A DNA stretch of 64,000 nt from the NCBI GenBank assembly GCA_947561395.2, contig OX387193.1, positions 16,368,001 through 16,432,000 of the forward strand. Direction: 5' to 3'. A program made the position numbers and the translations under genes. Shown here in pieces: positions 57,055 to 64,000 of this stretch. Position 1 is the first letter of the stretch. Each line of letters starts with the position of its first letter. A model generated the notes under the pieces. It was not told the DNA's origin and searched no databases. It saw only the letters and a program-made list of their open reading frames with translations. Source of the stretch: Buxus sempervirens. Lineage: Eukaryota; Streptophyta; Magnoliopsida; Buxales; Buxaceae.

Positions 57055-57376
57055 ATGGCACTGCATCTGGAACAGCAGCAGGAAGATCAGTACTTCCGGT
57101 GGTTAGTGGCAGAGCTGCGGACTCATCTACGGCCTATGGGTATGGTTCCGGCATCACCGTCTTCGATCCAAGCGTTAGAGAAAAAGAGATGTGAGGAGGA
57201 GAAAAGGAGGAGAGGCAGATGAGGCATTATCATGTACAGTTTGTTTAGACAAGTTCTCGACCGGAGTGGATGTTACTCGGATGCCTTGTTCGCATGTCTT
57301 TCACACTCAGTGCATTCAGCGGTGGCTGCAGACCTCAAACAAATGTCCCTTGTGTCGCTTTGAGATGCCAGCCTGA
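57055..57376 (+). pseudogene. RING-H2 finger protein, copy 1, frame-disrupted
   Basis: The first frame opens at 57,055 (MALHLEQQQ) and contains VPASPSSIQALEKKR, the segment that precedes RING-H2 domains in RING1/RDUF-like ubiquitin ligases; it stops at 57,222. The RING itself is in the +1 frame: CTVCLDKF...MPCSHVFHTQC...CPLCRF with C-x2-C-x14-C-x-H-x2-H-x2-C-x10-C-x2-C spacing, ending at 57,376. The frames part in the A/G-rich stretch at 57,180-57,220. A start at 57,191 (MRRRKGGEADEALSC) would give a 61-residue RING-only protein. So it is a pseudogene, a mini-RING gene, or has a tiny unseen intron. A duplicate lies at 58,617. Confidence 0.75.
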
Positions 57377-58616
57377 CTGGAAGCAATTAGTAGGATCATA
57401 GGCTATGGACTGAAATTTTGTATTACATTAATGTTAGAATTTAGATGCAATTAAGAGGAAATTAAAAGGATTTCATTAGTAAGTTGTAATTAGTTTCTTA
57501 GCTTTAATTGAGATTGATATTTGGCATATCTATTTGTTGATGAACAAGTGGCTTCCTGAAGGGTATATTAGTTTTTCAAAACTCAAAACTCTCTCAATTT
57601 TTTTTAATTCAAAATTATTAATTCCCAAGTTGTATCAAACAATTAGTGGGTGTTGGAATTAGGGGTGTAACTTGGGTTGGTTTGGTTTGATTTGAGGTTA
57701 ATCCAAGACTAAACCGAAATTACATGCAATCAACCCAAAGCCGAACTAAACTGAATTATAACCTGAAAATATAAAACCGAATCAAATTACATAAGGTCAA
57801 TTATAAGTCCCTTTATAATATATTCATAAAAATAAATAAGTCCCTTTTTTTTTATGATGAGGGGCAGGAGTGGATCCCTAGTCTTACTGCTAGCGCATGT
57901 GGCACCCTTAGCATTTTTGAATATTAATAATGTTTACAATTGCAATGATGACAATAAAAAAAAATTTGCAAATTTTATTAACAATCTCTAACTAGATCTA
58001 TCCAATTAAATATTACAAATTCCATAATTAAACACAATGGCCCATATGGCTCATTCACTTGTTCGTTTGGAATTGATTTCCTAAGGGATTTCTTGAGATG
58101 TTTAAACAACATGGGTGAGCAAGAACTCAGTAAGCTGGAATTATTACACTCTGCATGAAAGGATTGCATGAATCCAGACTTATATAATTACGTACTTACA
58201 TGGTAATATATTACTAATTAATACTATAACGTATTACTATGATTAAATACTAATTGCAAGTCATTAATTCCCATGGATGGATGCAACAAATTAAGGTATG
58301 GTATCAACCATAAGATGCATGCCTAATATTCATAATAAATAATGAAATAGTTCATAATTGACAGTCATGGGTCTGCAAAATAAAAAAATAAGGATTATGC
58401 AATTGATGATACAGCATGATTGGTTCTGATTCAAAACCAAACTGGCTAAGTCCAACCCACATAAAATCGAACCGGAATGAGTCAGCCAAACCAGACTAGC
58501 ACATTGTTAGGAATATAATAAAATATATAAAGTTCATCCCTACTATCAGCTTGAGCTTTTAATAGGAACGGTGTTTTACACACGTGCCAACTGAATTGCT
58601 ATTTCTTTTTACTTGT
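57377..58616. other. Spacer between the RING copies
   Basis: 57,658-57,790 begins TAGGGGTGTAACTTGGG and is rich in GGTTTGG/CCAAAC phrases, probably an old hAT-like MITE. 57,960-58,200 has no recognised gene. 58,430-58,510 has AACCGGAA-type phrases similar to those at 49,500-49,680. Confidence 0.4.
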
Positions 58617-59384
58617 TACTTCTTTGAGTCTTGGTAGGATTGGGAATCCTACTTGGAGTTGTATTTTAATTGATCAGTGTTATTTCTATTGTCATGATCA
58701 CATTCTAGGGTAGGAGGAGCAAGATACTTGAAACGCGTAACAATGGCAATCTTCAGTGGTTCAGTGCTGTGGCCTAGTGGGGAGCTTTTAACATCCCATG
58801 TGTTCCCTTATACAGACCGGCAACAATTGGGACTGGAACTTTTTTGAATTTTAATTCTTTTATTTACTTATTTTTTGAAACTCTACATGGATTATGGTGA
58901 TGAAAAGTTTGATGATATTGACGATGATGGATCGATTGAATTAAGTCATTATGGTACGGTTCCGGCATCACCATCTTCGATCCAAGCGTTAAAGAAAAAG
59001 AGATTTGAGGAGGGTGGAAGGAGAGTTAGACGAGGCATTATGTACAATTTGTTTTGACAAGTTCTTGCCTGGGGTGGATTTTACTCTCATGCCTTGTTCA
59101 CGTCTCTTTCATGGTAAATGCATTGAGTAGGGGCTGCAGACTTCAAACAAATGCCCTTTTGTGTCGCTTTGAGATGTAAAGCTTTTTAGACAAGGCAATA
59201 ACAGTTTATTTGGCAAGATGGAGAGATAAGATTCGTGTTGCCGACCCCATTTTGGTAAAAACTGACTTGTAATGAGGAGTTTATGTGGTTACTTGCTAAT
59301 TCATAGGATCATAGATCATAGGTAATGGACTAAAAAGTTTTGTATTACATTAATGTTAGAATTTAGATGGAATTAAGAGGAAAT
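58617..59384 (+). pseudogene. RING-H2 gene, copy 2, broken tandem duplicate
   Basis: Repeats copy 1 from the leader (GGTAGGATTGGGAATCC) through ACGCGTAACAATGGCA to the 3' end (TTACATTAATGTTAGAATTT). It contains an acidic stretch absent from copy 1 (MDYGDEKFDDIDDDGSIEL) before VPASPSSIQALKKKR. The same one-base frame offset as in copy 1 precedes the RING (EALCTICFDKF), which is further damaged: the second His site is altered and a stop follows CIE (near 59,128), with another shift before the last Cys. Non-functional. Confidence 0.8.
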
Positions 59385-59976
59385 CTCTGCCTCTATCTCT
59401 TGTATTTTTACTTTTCCTGATTTATTACGTTTATTTCCATGTACAGCACAAAAGTTTGTACAATACCCACAATGATTAAAACATACAGAATTAGCGAATT
59501 GTTCTTGGGAAGTTCATATTCAGCCATTTGTAAGATCTACTCACACCTTGTGGATTTTTTTTTTTGCTACTTTATCGGCATTTTTACACCATGAAACCAA
59601 GGTGCCAATGCTTTAGGAAAGATGAAACTGGTTAAACTCCTAAAATCCTTAATAAGGCACAAACCATAGCCATGCCTAAAATCCTTAACAGAGGAACACT
59701 TGAAACTGGTTAAACCCACTTTCTCAGTGATCACTCATATCTCCAAAGAAGGAACACCTGCAAATGCATTATCATATGGACTCTAAACATTACAATAGAG
59801 GTAGGTGATTAAATAAACAGATACTATCAGGTTGAGGAACAAATTGTTATCTACTAAGTTGAGTTCATGCAATTATGCAAATATCAAAGACATGACATCT
59901 CTATTCGAGTTCAGTAATACCATGATTATAAGGTATAAACAGGTAAGAAATCCATGGGGGGTAAGATCAACTCAGC
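59385..59976. other. Spacer downstream of the PLAC8-family gene
   Basis: AT-rich; probably holds the 3' untranslated part of the minus-strand PLAC8-family gene. A T run lies at 59,559-59,568. No other feature. Confidence 0.4.
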
Positions 59977-62054
59977 TCAGATCATTCCACGACCCATTGT
60001 CTGCTCTGCCGGAGGTACCATAACCAAGACTGATCGACCGTTGAATCCAGGATGAGGCGACCTTCGGCGGAGCACTCGCGCTTCCTGGCAGAGTGAGCAT
60101 GGATGGCAGAAAAAGTGAGTTGCAAAGTCACATGCCCTCTCACACTGCTCAAGTTGCTTCTCATCCTCCATGAGGCTTCCGCAACACCCACAAGATCTAG
60201 AAAATGCCTCACAGCTACCCTGCTCATGCCACCCAAACCAGCTCAGAAAATATTACATATACCATCTACCTCAATTGGAAAATAATGTGACCAAATGAAA
60301 AGCAAATTCAATGAAGCATCAAAATAGGAAGAAGCCGCCTCCATGTAGGCTTACTTTATTCTACCGATCTAATTAATTATTTTAAAGTCCAAAATGGTAT
60401 TACTTTGTTTTTCATCACCCACTATCAGTTCCGCATCAAATGTTAAATATTCTTTCAACTAGGGATGGATGGCAAGAATCTGAAGTAAATCTTCCTATAG
60501 AATGATAGGAACAGATCTCTCAATGACACGATGTTATAAAAGCAAAGTTCACCAAAATCATGTTGCTCAGTTGCTCCTGGTGTGCCTCCATATAGGCCAT
60601 AAAATAACACCCTCCCTCTCCTTCTTCCTCTTTCATATCTTCCCACATAGTTATGCAAATACCTCACACATCTCTTCAGTAGTTGCCCCCATTTTAGCTG
60701 AAAGCTGGCCTCACTATTAGCTGACATATGCAAAGATTGCATTTTTTTTTTTTTTTTGTGAGCATTCTTAAAGATAAAAAAAAAAAGTTGTCATTATTTT
60801 TTAGTATCAACGTTATCCCAATTATAATCTATTCAAAAATCTAGTCAATTCAAAACTTAGACTTGTATATGTTATTTCTACAAATAATAAGGTTCAGACC
60901 TCAACAACTGAGATCTCCTCGCAATTGTGCCTTTACATGCTGGGATTATATTCATGCTTGAGAAAACGTTCTTTACCATCAGAATCCCCTCTCTAAACCT
61001 ATGTTACAAGGACACTTCACACGACCCAAAGTACCCGTGTCCAACACAACAAGACATGGGTATGGGTACGAGATATGTGTCAGATCCTTCGCATGTTCTC
61101 TTGGACATGGCAACCCAAGATCAATCAAAAAATAATTATCAAATAATTAACTTGCAAGAAATGAATCAAAAAAGATAATAGTTTTTGCAAACTCAAAAAT
61201 TGCAAGCAATGAATTAAAAAGAAAAATATAGGGGGAAGAAAAGGAAAAACAGAATTATGAAAGCTAAGCTTCTAATTGGCATTATTGACATTTACTTGGA
61301 GACTTTTCAGCCGAATCCCAGTATCCATATCCAAATTTTGGACACTTCTCAACCGAGTCCCCGTATCCTAAGTTTTGAGGGTCAAGTGAATCCAACTCCT
61401 AGACACATACCCACACCCGACACTCGTACCCGAGTCCATGTAACATAGCTCTAAACATTCATAATTTATTTTCTTGACTCCTACCTTTTCTGAAATATAA
61501 ATTCCCAACTGATTCTATTTATGACTTAAGTCTCGAACCAAAAATACTTTCCATAACTATTAACAAAATTCTTTCAATATTTAGCAGACTAGGAAGCCTG
61601 ATATTTTCTCTTATTTCCCCATGTTTCATTATTTCTTCCCAGGAATTACTTCTTCATAAGACTTAATATATTCGTCACTATCAGAAACTAAAGACCAAAT
61701 AATGGAAAAAAAATTAATATTACAGAATGGTTTAAAAGAAAATTAATTGACTATTAATGTGTTTTAAGGGACATGGCCAGGCACCTATACAGTCACTGAA
61801 GCAGCTAGGAATTTTTTTCCAGAGGGGTGAAGTGAAGGTAGCTTGAGATCAGAATATTATTTATTTCATTTACTGATTATTAATGAAACCAATTAATTTA
61901 TTAACCTTTTATGCTCATAATATACTACCATCAACCATTAGATACTCACTCATACATGCATGAGTGATTGCTGGAGTTTTGTTTACTGGAGAGAGGAAAA
62001 CCACATAAAGTCTCTCAGGAGTAACACATCACTCATTCCCTTCCCGCCGCGCCG

Positions 62055-62092
<38 letters not shown>

Positions 62093-64000
62093 TTCTCCTT
62101 TTCCCTTCAACTACTATTTTTGGGGTTTCTTTTCATTTAAAACTGCATACAACCTAATTTCTCTCTCCTCCCCCATTTTATCTCTACTAGGTTTGTTTTC
62201 TCTTCCATATAAAGCTACCAATACCCCTCTCTCCTCCACTTCTCTCCCATTTCTTCTTTGCTATTTTTCTCATATAAAACTGTCAACAGTTCTACTCTCT
62301 CTATCTCCCTTACTTTCCTTTCTTCCTTCTTGTCTTTTTCATCTGAAATAGCCAGATGGCCTGAGCATGTTCTTTGCCAATTATATGAGATCTCAAGTTA
62401 TACACCCCCCCCCCCCACCCAAAAAAAAAAAAAAGAAACAGCCAAAGACAACCCCCGAAAGGAGAGAGATAGGAAAAAAAAAAAAAAACTCCCTATGACT
62501 CTCCCATCACATTCACCCTTCACCCCTCCTTGCTCGCTCCCCCCTCTTTCCCTCCCTCCATCACTTCCTCTCCCTTTTTCCGCCTCACTCTCTCCCACTA
62601 AAACAATGACCCAAAAGGTCTAAACCCACAACAAACCTAACCATTGGCATTTTTAGTGCAAAGCTGCTGCACTTAAAACTTGAACTTGTGTTTTTTTGCT
62701 AGCAACCTGATGATTTCATCATTAACATGAAGTGATCTCTTAGTTGATAAAATGTTAGGCAAATCAGGCCTTCAAATAGTGTTACATAGATTAGGTATTA
62801 AACAAAAAGCAGGGAATGTTTAGAATATACAAATGGGCCTGTCCTGTACTCATGGTATAACTCTAGTTTCGAAAGACCAATTGTAAATTACCTGTCCAAA
62901 TTAAGACACAAACAGTTGTCTAAAGATATGAACTTGCAAAAATTCTTAATTTCTAGGATCCCAAGATTATAAAATAAACACTAGTGCAAAAAGTAATATA
63001 AATTTAAAACAAAGAAAAGGAAGCAAAACAAATAAGAGTTGATTCTTATATTTTAAATTTTTAATCCCTGAACATGTTCAGCTTTCATAATTTCAATACA
63101 TCTCGCAACTTCATATCTTAATAATGATTAGAAGATTATGTTTGGAGGAAATGTTTAGACAATGGGCTGATTCGGTTCCCTTGTCCGGCATTACAGTATT
63201 GGTGTTCTCTATATGCATCTGTTTCTCTATTAATATATTCTCTATTATTACCAATTAAAAAAAGGAAAGTCTGGAGGACATGTTTGAACCAAAATCCTCG
63301 TTTTGGTAATCCAACAGCTTCTCCACATGGCAAAATAGTAAAGATGAAGTTATATGACATTAAACTGATTTTCATTTCATGGTAAAACATTTTGAATTCT
63401 CATGATTACATGGAGTTATGTAGAGATCAACGAAATTTTAGATTTCTTGGAATCACCTTCTGTTCTTCAGCAGTATGACGTTCAAGTTGCTAATTATAGA
63501 TGTTGGTGCATTGGTATACTATACAATGGTCTATGCAAAGCACACTAAACCTGAAATTTCAGATTCTTAAATGGCTATCTTCTCATATTCGGATCAGGTA
63601 AATTTATTCGTAAAGGTCACAAATATCACATTTATTGTAATTCTTGGTGATATAAGTTAACAAAGAAAACCTTGACTAATATATAGGAAGAGTATATAGA
63701 AGAAATTAGTTGTAGATCAAGATCTACAGGTATTATACATCGCTAATTTACACACTATGCATATAGAGATAAATAGCACAGCATTAGAAATACATTAAAA
63801 CTGCAACATAAGGACAGAAAAGCAGAAAATAAGGAGTGAAAATATGAAAACTAACATTATGATGAAAAAAATAATGCAATAAATTTCAAAAATAGAAATT
63901 TCTTGCCTCAAGATTGAACTTCCTGCGTATTTCTGTCCGACTTGGATACGAAAACATTGGTGCCAAGCAATTTGAACCAAAGAGGGAATTTCCAAGTAGG
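59977..64000 (-). CDS. PLAC8-family protein, last two exons, gene continues beyond right edge
   Basis: Two in-phase exons on the minus strand: 63,907 to beyond 64,000, and 59,977-60,219 with the stop. The first reads LLGNSLFGSN then SYPSRTEIRRKFNLE; the second GSCEAFSRSCGCCGSL, EQCERACDFATHFFCHPC, SLCQEARVLRRR, PHPGFN and a final TMGRGMI. The Cys-rich CHPCSLCQEARVLRRR is the PLAC8 signature; the ending matches the PLAC8 subgroup of Arabidopsis At3g10980 type as I recall it. PLAC8 proteins are small membrane-associated proteins linked to organ size and metal transport; this subgroup's role is poorly known. The 3.69-kb intron has a GC donor (GAG|GCAAGA) and AG acceptor, and carries a MITE and a poly-C tract. 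The N-terminal part is outside the window. Confidence 0.8.
60999..61448. mobile_element. hAT-type non-autonomous element with 8-bp target copies
   Basis: 450 bases; ends CTATGTTACA and its complement TGTAACATAG. Flanked by identical CTCTAAAC (60,991-60,998 and 61,449-61,456), the 8-bp duplication of hAT elements. Subterminal GGGTA/TACCC phrases are arranged in opposite orientation at the two ends. It lies in the PLAC8-gene intron. Confidence 0.85.
61457..63906. other. Remaining intron sequence of the PLAC8-family gene
   Basis: AT-rich with long pyrimidine-rich blocks at 62,020-62,340 and 62,480-62,600 that contain the poly-C tract. No coding sequence or clear transposon seen. 60,220-60,998 is the same intron on the other side of the MITE, also without features apart from A/T runs near 60,741-60,788. 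Confidence 0.5.
62055..62092. repeat. Poly-C tract, 38 bases
   Basis: Uninterrupted C run on the plus strand (G run in the transcript of the minus-strand gene), preceded by GCCGCGCCG. A second C-rich run lies at 62,405-62,416. Length in the assembly may not be exact. Confidence 0.9.

Noticed and set aside
62258-62623. Frame with Pro- and Lys-rich product
   Set aside because: It arises from homopolymer and pyrimidine-rich DNA, without codon structure, in an intron.

Overview
This is nuclear DNA of a flowering plant. It has GT-AG introns, AT-rich spacers and dense nested LTR elements, and its host genes belong to plant-specific families: a GH1 beta-glucosidase of the BGLU44 type, a CC-NB-LRR resistance protein and a DYW-class PPR protein. 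I cannot name the species. The gene set and repeats fit an angiosperm with a medium or large, repeat-rich genome.

Layout. 1-11,577 is most of a Tat-lineage Gypsy element on the minus strand; its far LTR lies outside the window. It carries an opposite-strand reading frame of the plant mobile domain (PMD) class. It sits inside a LINE endonuclease region (11,578-12,326). A 492-bp inverted-repeat element packed with GGTACC units (13,501-13,992) lies just upstream of an intact 11-exon beta-glucosidase gene (14,180-16,991). 17,000-25,640 is AT-rich and holds a broken gene scrap, a solo LTR, a 2.2-kb Helitron, a 1.2-kb Harbinger-like element with TTA duplications and a 201-bp mini-Helitron.

25,646-41,284 is an old, heavily broken Copia element with recognisable target duplications. 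It has been enlarged to 15.6 kb by nested insertions: two long Gypsy-type solo LTRs (one holding a Tat-like solo LTR, the other a Cassandra-like 5S-derived element), a large inverted-repeat unit with a 62-bp tandem array, and a fold-back MITE.

41,926-64,000 is the gene-bearing part: an 8-exon CDC20-type APC/C activator ending in Ile-Arg (+), a single-exon CC-NB-LRR gene (-), a single-exon DYW PPR gene (-), a duplicated pair of frame-disrupted RING-H2 genes (+), and the last two exons of a PLAC8-family gene (-) that runs off the right edge. MITEs, LINE and SINE-like scraps and a degenerate Helitron/MULE-like composite lie between them.

The host genes are unrelated single loci (cell-wall or glucoside metabolism, mitosis, immunity, organelle RNA editing, ubiquitin ligation, membrane protein); nothing suggests they work as a cluster. 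I found no rRNA or tRNA gene and no CRISPR. Exon borders were read by eye from splice signals and reading frame.
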